A DNA stretch of 10,000 bases from Thiobacillus sp. (lineage in GTDB: Bacteria; Pseudomonadota; Gammaproteobacteria; Burkholderiales; Thiobacillaceae): contig JAIWOS010000074.1 in the NCBI GenBank assembly GCA_020217265.1, positions 1 through 10,000 of the forward strand, read 5' to 3'. The stretch's first letter is position 1, and the number at the start of each line of letters is the position of its first letter. The notes beneath the pieces were generated by a model. That model saw nothing but the letters and a program-made list of their open reading frames with translations, had not been told where the DNA came from and searched no databases. Positions 1 through 7,231 of the stretch are shown here, in pieces. A program made the translations under genes and the position numbers.

Positions 1-363
1 GACGCTGGCATTGCGCTGGAATGGGAAGCCATAGCGGCGGGGGAGTCGCTGACCCTGAGCCCGCCGCAGGCGCTGAACCTGGGCCGCATCCTGCGCGAGG
101 CGGTCAGCAACCTCATCAAGCACGCGGGGAGCGCGCGTGCGCACATTCGCCTGGCCGCGGATGCAACGGGCCTGCGCCTGGAAGTGCGCGATTTCGGGGC
201 CGGCTGCGTCAACTCGGGCTCGGGGCGGGGGTTGGCCAACATGACGATGCGAGCAGCACGCATCGGAGCCGAATTCCGTATGGAATCGCCGGCATCCGGC
301 GGCTGCGAAATCCGGGTCAGACTGCCTGCCGCGCGCGCCGGCAGGCAGTCTGACCCGGGTTGA
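1..363 (+). CDS. Sensor histidine kinase, C-terminal ATPase part (partial, 5' end outside window)
   Basis: The visible 120 residues form the HATPase_c domain of a two-component sensor kinase, which binds ATP and phosphorylates a partner response regulator. The N box is REAVSNLIKHAG (residues 32-43 of the fragment), with the conserved Glu and Asn. The G1 box is DFGAG (64-68) and the G2 box GRGLANM (75-81), followed by RAARIGAEF. The N box followed by GLxNMxxRA is typical of the NarX/DesK (HisKA_3) class, which usually pairs with NarL-type regulators. The sensor and dimerisation domains lie upstream of the window, so the signal is unknown. The natural domain seems to end near EIRVRLPA. The last 16 residues (RVRLPAARAGRQSDPG) are encoded by an inverted repeat, so the tail may have been altered by it. 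The gene converges on grxC with 8 bases between the stop codons. Confidence 0.88.
   Translation, partial: DAGIALEWEAIAAGESLTLSPPQALNLGRILREAVSNLIKHAGSARAHIRLAADATGLRLEVRDFGAGCVNSGSGRGLANMTMRAARIGAEFRMESPASGGCEIRVRLPAARAGRQSDPG
312..358. repeat. Perfect 20-bp inverted repeat between convergent genes
   Basis: Bases 312-331 are exactly complementary to 339-358, leaving a 7-base loop of alternating G and C. The left arm begins CCGGGTCAGACTGCC. The stem covers the last codons of the histidine kinase gene and ends just before its stop, with the grxC stop a few bases beyond. No T-tract follows on either strand, so it is not a canonical intrinsic terminator. A stem this strong could still stop or pause transcription from both sides or stabilise 3' ends. 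A REP-like element or remnant of a small mobile palindrome is the other reading. Whether it occurs elsewhere in the genome cannot be seen here. Confidence 0.85.
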
Positions 364-371
364 GTGACGAA

Positions 372-635
372 TCAGGCGCGGTTGAGCAGGGGCACCAGTT
401 CGCCGGCGGCGTCCAGCGCCGAGGTGTCGTCGAAACCGCCCACGTGGGTGTCGCCGATGAACACCTGCGGCACGGTGCGGCGGCCGCCCGAACGTTCGAT
501 CATTTCGGCCATGCGCGCCGGTTCGAGATCGATGCGGATTTTGTCGATGTCGGCGACGCCGCGGCTTTTCAGGAGCCGCTCCGCGGCGACGCAGTAGGGG
601 CACACGGCGGTGCAGTACATCACGACTTTCTGCAT
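372..635 (-). CDS. grxC: Glutaredoxin 3
   Basis: Small cytoplasmic thiol-disulfide oxidoreductase of 87 residues, the usual GrxC length; it uses glutathione to reduce disulfides and remove glutathione from proteins. The dithiol active site CPYC is at residues 12-15. The glutathione-binding cis-proline segment TVPQ is at 54-57 and the GGFDD motif at 66-70. An additional cysteine, Cys8, lies four residues before the active site. A good ribosome binding site (AAGGA, 6 bases upstream) supports the ATG at 635. The gene is 13 bases downstream of the rhodanese stop and very probably co-transcribed with it, matching the E. coli yibN-grxC pairing. The secB gene that follows grxC in many proteobacteria is absent; a histidine kinase converges from the other side instead. 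Confidence 0.95.
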   Translation of the reverse strand: MQKVVMYCTAVCPYCVAAERLLKSRGVADIDKIRIDLEPARMAEMIERSGGRRTVPQVFIGDTHVGGFDDTSALDAAGELVPLLNRA

Positions 636-648
636 GGCGTTTCCTTGC

Positions 649-1065
649 TTATTTCTTCTCGATGGGCAGGCCGGCGCGTTCCCACGCCATGATGCCGCCC
701 GCCAGGTTGTACACGGTCTCGAAACCGGCTTTTTTCAGCTGGCCGCAGGCGCGTGCCGAGCGCTGGCCGCTGCGGCAGTTGACGAGCACCGGCTTGCCCT
801 TGAACTTGTCGAGTTCATGCAGACGCTCGCTCAATTGACCCAGCGGGATGTGTTTGGCGCGCGGAATGTGGCCGGATGCGAACTCGCTGGGCTCGCGCAC
901 GTCGAGGATGAGCGCGTCGTCGTTGTACAGACGGGTGGCCTTCAGCGTGTCGGCCACTTCGAAGCCGGCCACCCGGGTGCCTACGAAGGACCACAGCAGC
1001 ATGGCGCCGGACGCTGCGGCCACCGCCACCAGCATCCAGTTGGCCTGGAGAAAGGCGATGTCCAT
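649..1065 (-). CDS. Membrane-anchored rhodanese-like sulfurtransferase (YibN-like)
   Basis: A 138-residue protein with one N-terminal membrane segment (about residues 10-28) followed by a single rhodanese domain (about 35-135). The catalytic cysteine is Cys97 in the active-site loop CRSGQRS (97-103). Other family marks are LILDVREPSEF (52-62), the GHIPRAKHIP segment (65-74) and the C-terminal LAGGIMAWERAGLP. Such domains carry sulfane sulfur as a cysteine persulfide. Architecture and position before grxC match YibN. The start at 1065 is 6 bases after the DUF2892 stop, with no strong ribosome binding site, suggesting translational coupling. Together with the DUF2892 gene it supplies the two parts that are fused in E. 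coli YgaP. The natural sulfur donor and acceptor are not known from sequence. Confidence 0.93.
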   Translation of the reverse strand: MDIAFLQANWMLVAVAAASGAMLLWSFVGTRVAGFEVADTLKATRLYNDDALILDVREPSEFASGHIPRAKHIPLGQLSERLHELDKFKGKPVLVNCRSGQRSARACGQLKKAGFETVYNLAGGIMAWERAGLPIEKK

Positions 1066-1071
1066 GCCGGA

Positions 1072-1290
1072 TCAGAGGCCGCAGCCCTGTTTCACGCCGG
1101 CTTTCTTCAGCATCGTGTCCATCGGACAGAAGCGGGTGAAGCCCGACTGGAAGAGGTTGAAGCCGACGAAGGCGGTGAACCACAGCCAGGAAATCTGCGT
1201 CAGGTCGATGCTGCCGGATGCGTGGGCCAGCGCGAGCGAGAGCATGATGAAGAAACCAGCGACGATGCGGACGATGCGTTCAACGGTCAT
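1072..1290 (-). CDS. DUF2892 (YgaP transmembrane domain-like) inner-membrane protein
   Basis: A 72-residue protein with two hydrophobic helices (about residues 9-24 and 35-50). It has the DUF2892 hallmarks: an N-terminal RIVRIVAGFFI-like stretch, then WLWFTAFVGFNLFQSGFT and FCPMDTMLKKAGV. Cys55 is in the conserved FCP motif, and a second cysteine, Cys70, is near the C terminus. The family is the membrane part of YgaP, where it is fused behind a rhodanese domain; here it is free-standing and lies directly upstream of the rhodanese gene. A clear ribosome binding site (AAGGAG, 7 bases before ATG) supports the start. The 52 bases separating it from the permease stop carry T-rich runs on this strand, so an internal promoter for the last three genes is possible. 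Biochemical function is not established for the free-standing form. Confidence 0.88.
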   Translation of the reverse strand: MTVERIVRIVAGFFIMLSLALAHASGSIDLTQISWLWFTAFVGFNLFQSGFTRFCPMDTMLKKAGVKQGCGL

Positions 1291-1342
1291 GGAAGACTCC
1301 TTGCAAAAAACAAAAAAGTAAATGAGGGCGTGCGGTGGATTG

Positions 1343-4300
1343 TCAAGCCCCTGGCACGGCGCGTTTCTGCCAGATGTAGTACAGGAGCGGAATCACGATC
1401 AGCGTCAGCGCGGTCGAGGCGAAGGTGCCGAAGATGAGCGATACCGCCAGTCCGCCGAACACCGGGTCGGTGATCATGATCGCCGAGCCGAGGATGATGG
1501 CGAGCGCGGTGAGCAGGATCGGCCGCAGGCGCACCGCGCCGGCCTCGATCACCGCCTCCTTGAGTCCATAGCCCTGCGCACGGTAATCGACGATGAAGTC
1601 GATCAAGAGCAGCGAATTGCGCACCACGATGCCGGCGAGCGCGATGACGCCGATCATCGAGGTGGCGGTGAACGCCTGGCTGGTCGCCCAGTGGCCGGGG
1701 AACACGCCCACCAGCGTCAGCGGGATCGCGCCCATCACGATCATCGGCATGACGAAGGACTTGTAGTAGCCCACCAGCAGGAGGTAGATGAACACCAGCG
1801 CGACGATGAAGGCCGAGCCGAGGTCGCGGAAGACGTCGAGCGTGAGCCGCATTTCGCCGCCCCACAGCAGGTGGTAGCTGCTGACGTCGTCGGCCGTCGC
1901 CTGGGTGAAGCCGAGGTTGCCGGTCTTGAACGCGACGCCGTTGGCGAGCACCTTGCCGTCGAGCATCTTGTCGAGCGCAAGCACGGCGTACACCGGGCTG
2001 GAGGTGATCATCTCGCCGCCGACCATGACCATGGGGTGCTGGTCGCGGTCGTAGATCGGCTTGCCGTGGGGCACGGTTTCGACCGTGGCCACGGCGCCGA
2101 GCGGCACCTGCTTGCCCATCATGTTGGTGAGCCGCAGGCTCATCAGCGATTCGGGCGACTGGCGTTCGGCGCGCGGCAGGCGCACCACGATGTTGACCGG
2201 GTCGCGCGCTGAATCGATGTGCACCGAGCCGATGGTGAGCCCCGACACGTAGTCGCGCAGCAGCTTGCCGACCTGGCCGGCGACCACGCCGGAGAGCGCG
2301 GCCTTCTCGTGATCGACGCGCACGGCGAAGGACTGCATGGTCGCGGTCACCGAATCGTCGGCGTTGATCATGCCGTAGACCGACTCGAAGGCGCGCCGCA
2401 CGTCGGGCGCCGCGCTGCGCAGTTTCTCGTAGTCGGGGCCGTACAGTTCGGCCAGCACCTGCGCCTGCACCGGCGGGCCGGGCGGGGTTTCGTAGAGCTT
2501 GATGCGCGTCTGCGGGAAGGCGGCGCGCAGCGGCTTCAGCGTGTCGTTCAAGGCCTGCACGATCTCGTGCGACGAGGTCGAGCGATGGTGCTTGTCGACG
2601 AGGTTGACGCGAATCTGCGCGAGGTTGTCGCCGCGCTTGATGAGGTCGCCGCGCACCAGCGCCGCGAAGTCGATCGGCGCGGTGATGCCGAGGAAGGTTT
2701 GGTAGTCGGTGACGTGGCGGTTCTGCCCCAGCACCTCGCCCACCGCGCGCGCGACGCGGTCGGTGTCTTCCAGCGTCGAGCCGGCCGGGGTGTCGATTTC
2801 CACCAGGAAGGTGTTGGTGTTGTCGTTGGGCAGCATTTTCAGTTCCACGCCGAGCGCCGAGAGCGGGCCGTTGATTCCGGACGGGCGGATGAACTGCCAC
2901 GCCGGCATCAGCATGGCGGCGACGAGCAGGCCCAGCACCGCGAGGAACATCAGGTTGCGGCGGCCGCGGTTCTCGATGAAGGGCGTGATCACCTTCACGT
3001 AGCCGCGGTGCAGCGGGTCGGTCTGGTGCGCGCCGGCTTCTTCGAGGCTTTCCTTGCGCGCCAGCTCGCTCTGCGCGGCCTTCTTGCGCAGCCACAGGTT
3101 GGTTGCCCAGGGCACGACGATGTAGGCGATCAGCAGCGAGGCGATCATCGCCACCGGCACGTTGAACGGGATCGGCAGCATGAAGGGGCCCATCATGCCG
3201 GAGACGAAGGCCATCGGGATGAAGGCGAGGATCACCGCGATGGTGGCGATGTTGGTCGGGTTGCCGATTTCGTTGGTGGCCTGGATCACCACCTCCTTGA
3301 AGTCGCGGTTGCCGATGCCGTGGTGCAGGTGGCGGTGGATGTTCTCCACCACCACGATGGCGGCGTCGACCAGCAGCCCCAGCGACAGGATCAGCGCGAA
3401 CAGCGTGATGCGGTTGATTGTCTGCCCGGCGAAGAGGCCGATGGTCAGCACCACGAAGAGGATCAGCGGCACCGTGAGGGTGACGATGCCGGCCTCGCGC
3501 CAGCCGAGGAAGAACACCAGGATCAGCACCACCGAGCCGATGGCGATGCCGAGGTGTTCGACCAGGGTGTTGACCGCGTCGTTGGCGCGCGCACCGTCGT
3601 CGCGCGTGACCGCGACCGTGATTTCGGCGGGGATGGCCTCGCGTTTCAGTTGCTCGAGCTTTTCCAGCACGGCGTTCGCCACCACCACCGCGTTGGTACC
3701 GGCTTTCTTGGCGATGGCGAGTGTCACCGCCGGCGCCTCGCCGCGCACCGCGCCCTTGCCGGCGGCGGGGCCGTAGGCGAAGCGGGTGGCTTCATCGGCC
3801 TCCATCGGGCCATCCTCGATTGTGGCGACGTCCTTCAGGAACACCGGCCGGCCGTTGGGGGCGCCGATGACGATGTCGCCGACTTCGCGCGCGCTGCCGA
3901 GGAAACCCTGCACGCGCAGCGGCATCACGCGGTTGTTGTCGATGAGCTTGCCGGCGGGCACCGAGACGTTCTGCCCGGTGAGCATCTTGTCGACCTGGTC
4001 GAGCGCGATGCCGGTGGCGGCCAGCTTGGCGGGCGAAATCCAGACGTTGACCGCGCGCTGCGCGCCGCCGACGATCTGGGTGAACGACACGCCCGGCACG
4101 TTGCGCAGCTGTTCGAGGATGCGGCTCGCCACCTGACGGGTTTCGAGGTCGTCGAGCGTGGCGGACGACAGCGTCAGCGTCATGATCGGCACGTCGTCGA
4201 CGTTGATCGGCTTGACCACCGGCTGCATGGCGCCGGGCGGCATGCGGTCGAGGTTCTGCATCAGCTGGTTGTAGAGCTTGACGAGGCTCCTTTCCTGATC

Positions 4301-4627
4301 CTGGCCCACCTTGAACTGCACCGTCACCAGGCCGAAGTCGGGGGCGGCGTAGCCGTAGGTGTGATCGACCCCGGACTGCGCATTCATGATCGCTTCCAGC
4401 GGCTTGACGACGAGGTTCTGGATTTCCTCGGCCGATGCGCCGGGCTTGGCGACGATGATGTTGGCCGCCGGCACCACGATCTGCGGGTTGTATTCGCGCG
4501 GCGTGACGAACAGCGCCATCAGGCCGGCGAGCGCCACCGCCAGCATGATCATGGCGGTGATCTTGGACTCGATGAACACGCCGGCGAGCTTGCCGGCGAT
4601 GTTGAGCGGCGCGGAACGCTCGCTCAT
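1343..4627 (-). CDS. RND-family efflux permease, AcrB-like fold, substrate unknown
   Basis: Inner-membrane proton-driven pump subunit of 1094 residues, slightly longer than AcrB. The layout is the RND pattern: TM1 near 22-42, a large periplasmic loop, TM2-TM6 (about 356-508), a cytoplasmic stretch, TM7 near 558-576, a second large loop, then TM8-TM12 (about 937-1086). Family motifs include GLLVDAAIVVVEN (417-429) in TM4 and GIVVRNSLLLIDF (999-1011) in TM10. The proton-relay positions differ from AcrB: TM4 has Asp421-Ala422 where AcrB has Asp-Asp, and TM10 has Arg1003 where AcrB has Lys. A single TM4 Asp is reminiscent of metal-exporting RND pumps such as CusA, but I see no clear methionine metal pathway, so substrate class is left open. 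A histidine cluster, HRHLHH (431-436), follows TM4. The start overlaps the adaptor stop (ATGA) and has a strong ribosome binding site. Confidence 0.93.
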   Translation of the reverse strand: MSERSAPLNIAGKLAGVFIESKITAMIMLAVALAGLMALFVTPREYNPQIVVPAANIIVAKPGASAEEIQNLVVKPLEAIMNAQSGVDHTYGYAAPDFGLVTVQFKVGQDQERSLVKLYNQLMQNLDRMPPGAMQPVVKPINVDDVPIMTLTLSSATLDDLETRQVASRILEQLRNVPGVSFTQIVGGAQRAVNVWISPAKLAATGIALDQVDKMLTGQNVSVPAGKLIDNNRVMPLRVQGFLGSAREVGDIVIGAPNGRPVFLKDVATIEDGPMEADEATRFAYGPAAGKGAVRGEAPAVTLAIAKKAGTNAVVVANAVLEKLEQLKREAIPAEITVAVTRDDGARANDAVNTLVEHLGIAIGSVVLILVFFLGWREAGIVTLTVPLILFVVLTIGLFAGQTINRITLFALILSLGLLVDAAIVVVENIHRHLHHGIGNRDFKEVVIQATNEIGNPTNIATIAVILAFIPMAFVSGMMGPFMLPIPFNVPVAMIASLLIAYIVVPWATNLWLRKKAAQSELARKESLEEAGAHQTDPLHRGYVKVITPFIENRGRRNLMFLAVLGLLVAAMLMPAWQFIRPSGINGPLSALGVELKMLPNDNTNTFLVEIDTPAGSTLEDTDRVARAVGEVLGQNRHVTDYQTFLGITAPIDFAALVRGDLIKRGDNLAQIRVNLVDKHHRSTSSHEIVQALNDTLKPLRAAFPQTRIKLYETPPGPPVQAQVLAELYGPDYEKLRSAAPDVRRAFESVYGMINADDSVTATMQSFAVRVDHEKAALSGVVAGQVGKLLRDYVSGLTIGSVHIDSARDPVNIVVRLPRAERQSPESLMSLRLTNMMGKQVPLGAVATVETVPHGKPIYDRDQHPMVMVGGEMITSSPVYAVLALDKMLDGKVLANGVAFKTGNLGFTQATADDVSSYHLLWGGEMRLTLDVFRDLGSAFIVALVFIYLLLVGYYKSFVMPMIVMGAIPLTLVGVFPGHWATSQAFTATSMIGVIALAGIVVRNSLLLIDFIVDYRAQGYGLKEAVIEAGAVRLRPILLTALAIILGSAIMITDPVFGGLAVSLIFGTFASTALTLIVIPLLYYIWQKRAVPGA

Positions 4628-5715
4628 TGGGCACCTCCGCTCACCTTGTCGCCATTTTGCAGCTGGTCGACACGGGAAACCGCCACCTTGTCGCCGGCGG
4701 CGAGGCCGGACTGGATTTCGACCTGGCCGTTTTCGACGGCGCCAGTGCGCACCATGCGGTAACGCGCGATGCCCTGCGCATCAACCACGAACACGCCGGT
4801 GATGCCGGCGCGGCTTGCGAGCGCCGACTGCGGCACGCGGATGCCTTCGCGGCTGCCGACGGCAAAGCCCACGCGCACGAAATTGCCGCTGGAAAGCTTG
4901 GCGCCGGCCGGCAGGTCGATCTTCACCAGATGGGTGTGGCTCACCGGGTCGGCGGCCGGCACGATCTGCGCGATCGTGCCTTCGACCGCGGTCGCGTCGC
5001 CGTCGCGCGTGATGCTGACCTTTTCTCCGACCTTGATGCGGGCGTACACGTCGGCCGACACTTCGGTGCGCACCTGGAGCTTCTTCAGGCCCTCGATCGC
5101 CAGCACCGGGCGGCCGGGCGCGGCGAGGTCGCCGGCATTGGCCATTTTCATCGTCACCACGCCGGAAATCGGCGCCACCACCGAGGCGTAGCGCATCTGC
5201 CCGGAAGCGAGGCCGAGTCCCGCGCGGGCGGCGGCCACCTGCTGCTGCGCGACCTGATACTGCAGGCGGACCTTGTCCCACTGCAGCTGCGGGATCGCCT
5301 GCTCTTTATACAGCGCGCCGAAGCGCTCGAAATCGATCTTGGCGTCGGCGAGCGCCGCTTCCGCCTGCGCCAGCCCGGCACGCGCCTGGCTGACCTGGCC
5401 CTGGATGTCGGACGGGTCGACCACGAACAGCAACTGGCCGGCTTTCACCGCCTGGCCTTCCTCCACCTTGATCTCGCGGATGTAGCCCATCAGGCGCGAG
5501 GCCACCTGCACCTGGTCTTCCGAGGCGACCGTGCCGGGCGTCTCGACGCGCAGGCTCAGGGACGCGGGTTGCACCGTCATCACGTCGGCGGCCACCGTGC
5601 GCACGGCGGGCGCCGACGTGCTGGCGTCCTCATGGCTGCCGCAGCCGTAAATCAGGCTCATCGCCAGCGCGAGGGCGCCGGCACGCATCAGTCGGGTAGA
5701 AGTCGTGGTTTTCAT
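4624..5715 (-). CDS. RND periplasmic adaptor (membrane fusion protein), probable lipoprotein
   Basis: A 363-residue adaptor that bridges the permease and outer-membrane channel. The N terminus looks like a lipoprotein signal: basic start, hydrophobic stretch, then LIYGC with the lipidated Cys at 25; Tyr before Gly is a slightly unusual lipobox. Next come a lipoyl/barrel-sandwich half (about 55-100, with GYIREIKVEEGQAVKAGQLL), an alpha-helical hairpin rich in Ala and Gln (about 103-170), the second lipoyl half (ISGVVTMKMANAGDLAAPG, 183-201), a beta-barrel (about 213-295) and a membrane-proximal domain to the end. The reading frame stays open far upstream, but the ATG at 5715 is chosen because it gives the signal peptide and begins 11 bases after the channel gene stop. 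The region upstream in this frame is only a shadow of that gene. Confidence 0.93.
   Translation of the reverse strand: MKTTTSTRLMRAGALALAMSLIYGCGSHEDASTSAPAVRTVAADVMTVQPASLSLRVETPGTVASEDQVQVASRLMGYIREIKVEEGQAVKAGQLLFVVDPSDIQGQVSQARAGLAQAEAALADAKIDFERFGALYKEQAIPQLQWDKVRLQYQVAQQQVAAARAGLGLASGQMRYASVVAPISGVVTMKMANAGDLAAPGRPVLAIEGLKKLQVRTEVSADVYARIKVGEKVSITRDGDATAVEGTIAQIVPAADPVSHTHLVKIDLPAGAKLSSGNFVRVGFAVGSREGIRVPQSALASRAGITGVFVVDAQGIARYRMVRTGAVENGQVEIQSGLAAGDKVAVSRVDQLQNGDKVSGGAQ
4632..4638 (-). promoter_or_regulatory. Strong ribosome binding site for the RND permease
   Basis: GGAGGTG on the - strand lies inside the last codons of the adaptor gene, with the GGAGG core 6 bases before the permease ATG. 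With the ATGA stop/start overlap, this points to coupled translation of adaptor and permease. Confidence 0.7.
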
Positions 5716-5726
5716 GTCGAACGGGC

Positions 5727-7124
5727 TCACAGTGAGTCGGGTTGCAGACGGCCAGTGGCCAGACGCGCATTGGCGCGCTGGACCTTGAGATCGTAGCGGG
5801 CGGCCACCAGGTCGGCGCGCGCCTTGTCGAGCTGGGCCTGGGCGGCGAGCAGCTCGGTGACGGTGGTGACGCCGTTGGCGTAGCGTTTTTCGACCAGCCG
5901 CTGCGCCTCTTCGGCCTGGGCGACCGCCAGCTCGCGCGCGGCCACGCGCTGCTGCGCTTCGTCGGCGCGGCGCCAGGCATCGGCCACCTGATAGGCGACG
6001 CCCATCTCGGCCTGCTTGAGCTTGGCTGCCAGCTCGTCGCGGCTCGCCTGCGCGCGGGCGATCGCGCCGTCGGTGACGCCGCCGTCGTAGAAGTCCCAGC
6101 TCAGCTGGCCGCCGAGCGTGTACGAGTGCGCGTTGAAGCCGAGCTTGTCGTCGTTGGTGTCGAAGCGGGCGAGCAGCCCGGCTTTCGGATATTTGCCCGC
6201 GCGCGCCACTTTCACCGCTGCCTGCGCGGCGTCGAGCTGGCCGCGCAGCGCGGCGAGCCCGGGATTGGTCTTGAGCGCCTCGTCCTGGGCGTCGGCGAGG
6301 CTGCCTTCGAGCGGCTTCACCTCGACGCTGGGGCCGACGTCGAGCGGCGCCGACAGCGGCATGCCGAGCAAGAGATGCAACTGGTCGAGCGCCTGCTTGA
6401 CGGCATTCTCGGCCTGCGCCTGCTGGATTTTCACGTCTTCGAGATGCACGCGGGCGGACAGCAGGTCGCTTTTCACCACCACGCCACCCTTGAGCAAGGT
6501 GTCGATGGTCTTGACGTAGGATTCCGCGGCGGTGCGGCCCTGACGGGCCACGCTGGCATAGGCGCGTGCGGTGTGCACGCCTTCGTAGGCGCGCAGCACG
6601 TCGAAGATCACTTTCTGGCGCGCCATCGTGTCGCCGTGCTGGGCCGCGCGCAGATAGGCGCGGGCCTGCTCGCTGTAGCCTTCGATCAGGCCGCCGGTGT
6701 AGAGCGGCAGTTGTGCTTCGAGCCGCGCATTGAAATTGTTGACCGGGTCGGGGTGGTTGAGATTGGCCGGCGCGATGCTCAGCACGTTGGGGTTTGCCGG
6801 ATTGAATTCGCCCGCGCCGAAATCGTTGAAGGTGGCTTTGCGCTGGGAAAGCTTGAGGCCGAAGGCGTTCAGCGCGTCGTCGGTGCGGGTGGCGTTGAGT
6901 GAGGCGGTCAGTTTGGGCAGGCGGGCGCCTTCGCTTTGCCGGACGGCCGCGCGGGCCTGGTCGATCTGGCTGCCGGCGATGGTGATGTCCGGATTCTGTG
7001 CCAGCGCACGCTGCACGGCCTGGTCGAGGCCCAGGGTTTCGGCCAGCGCGCCGGGTGCGAAGGCCAGTAAGGACAAGAGCGCGAGCGTTTTCAGCCGGGC
7101 CGGTTTGGTTGTCGTGTGCCGCAT
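5727..7124 (-). CDS. TolC-family outer-membrane efflux channel
   Basis: Outer-membrane channel of 465 residues, normal for the TolC/OEP family, completing the tripartite pump. A Sec signal peptide is evident: basic N terminus, the hydrophobic LKTLALLSLLAFAPG, and a likely cleavage after ALA at residue 28. Two repeated OEP units follow: about 29-230 (with an inserted loop rich in Asn and Pro before the LPLYTGG strand) and about 250-450 (with LSWDFYDGG and the long Ala/Gln-rich helices EELVEKRYANGVTTVTELL-like). An ATG exists at 7139, but the one at 7124 is preferred because AGAGGGG sits 5 bases before it and the upstream ATG has no such site. It is the first gene of the pump operon, with a candidate promoter about 60 bases upstream. 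Confidence 0.92.
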   Translation of the reverse strand: MRHTTTKPARLKTLALLSLLAFAPGALAETLGLDQAVQRALAQNPDITIAGSQIDQARAAVRQSEGARLPKLTASLNATRTDDALNAFGLKLSQRKATFNDFGAGEFNPANPNVLSIAPANLNHPDPVNNFNARLEAQLPLYTGGLIEGYSEQARAYLRAAQHGDTMARQKVIFDVLRAYEGVHTARAYASVARQGRTAAESYVKTIDTLLKGGVVVKSDLLSARVHLEDVKIQQAQAENAVKQALDQLHLLLGMPLSAPLDVGPSVEVKPLEGSLADAQDEALKTNPGLAALRGQLDAAQAAVKVARAGKYPKAGLLARFDTNDDKLGFNAHSYTLGGQLSWDFYDGGVTDGAIARAQASRDELAAKLKQAEMGVAYQVADAWRRADEAQQRVAARELAVAQAEEAQRLVEKRYANGVTTVTELLAAQAQLDKARADLVAARYDLKVQRANARLATGRLQPDSL

Positions 7125-7129
7125 CGTTA

Positions 7130-7136
7130 CCCCTCT
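7130..7136 (-). promoter_or_regulatory. Ribosome binding site that decides the TolC-like start
   Basis: AGAGGGG on the - strand is 5 bases upstream of the ATG at 7124. It falls just inside the longer reading from the ATG at 7139, which argues for the shorter protein. Confidence 0.6.
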
Positions 7137-7180
7137 CATTCGGCCCCCAGGCGAGATGGCGGGCCAAGTAATATTAGAAT

Positions 7181-7202
7181 TTAATTATATACGAATAATT
7201 AA
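7181..7202 (-). promoter_or_regulatory. Candidate promoter and operator of the efflux operon
   Basis: An exact inverted repeat with arms TTAATTAT (7181-7188) and ATAATTAA (7195-7202) and a 6-base spacer sits in an AT-rich island unlike the surrounding GC-rich DNA. On the - strand it contains a perfect -10 hexamer, TATAAT (7189 down to 7184). No good -35 hexamer is found at 16-18 bases, which suits a weak or regulated promoter. Transcription would begin near 7177, giving a leader of about 50 bases before the channel gene. A winged-helix dimer binding here would cover the -10 box, so repression by the adjacent ArsR-family protein is a reasonable inference, not shown. Confidence 0.5.
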
Positions 7203-7231
7203 TCCAGTCGTTACTGTAATTAATGGCGACA

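Noticed and set aside
312..358. Canonical Rho-independent terminator
   Set aside because: The stem is strong but there is no T-tract after it on either strand, so only repeat status is claimed.
1287..3095. Long - strand frame of 602 codons overlapping the permease in another frame
   Set aside because: Arg/Ala-rich shadow translation; the permease frame has clear family motifs throughout.
1343..4627. Confident assignment of the permease as a copper or silver pump (CusA-like)
   Set aside because: Only the single TM4 Asp points that way; no clear methionine relay was seen and no metal-binding companion gene is present.
2219..4762. Very long open frame of 847 codons on the + strand opposite the permease
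   Set aside because: It is antisense to the permease, its translation is low-complexity and rich in His, Arg, Asp and Gly as typical of GC-rich shadow frames, and it matches no family I recognise.
5716..7167. Upstream extension of the adaptor frame giving an 847-residue protein
   Set aside because: The extension overlaps the TolC-like gene in a different frame and is Arg/Ala-rich nonsense; the adaptor begins with its own lipoprotein signal at 5715.
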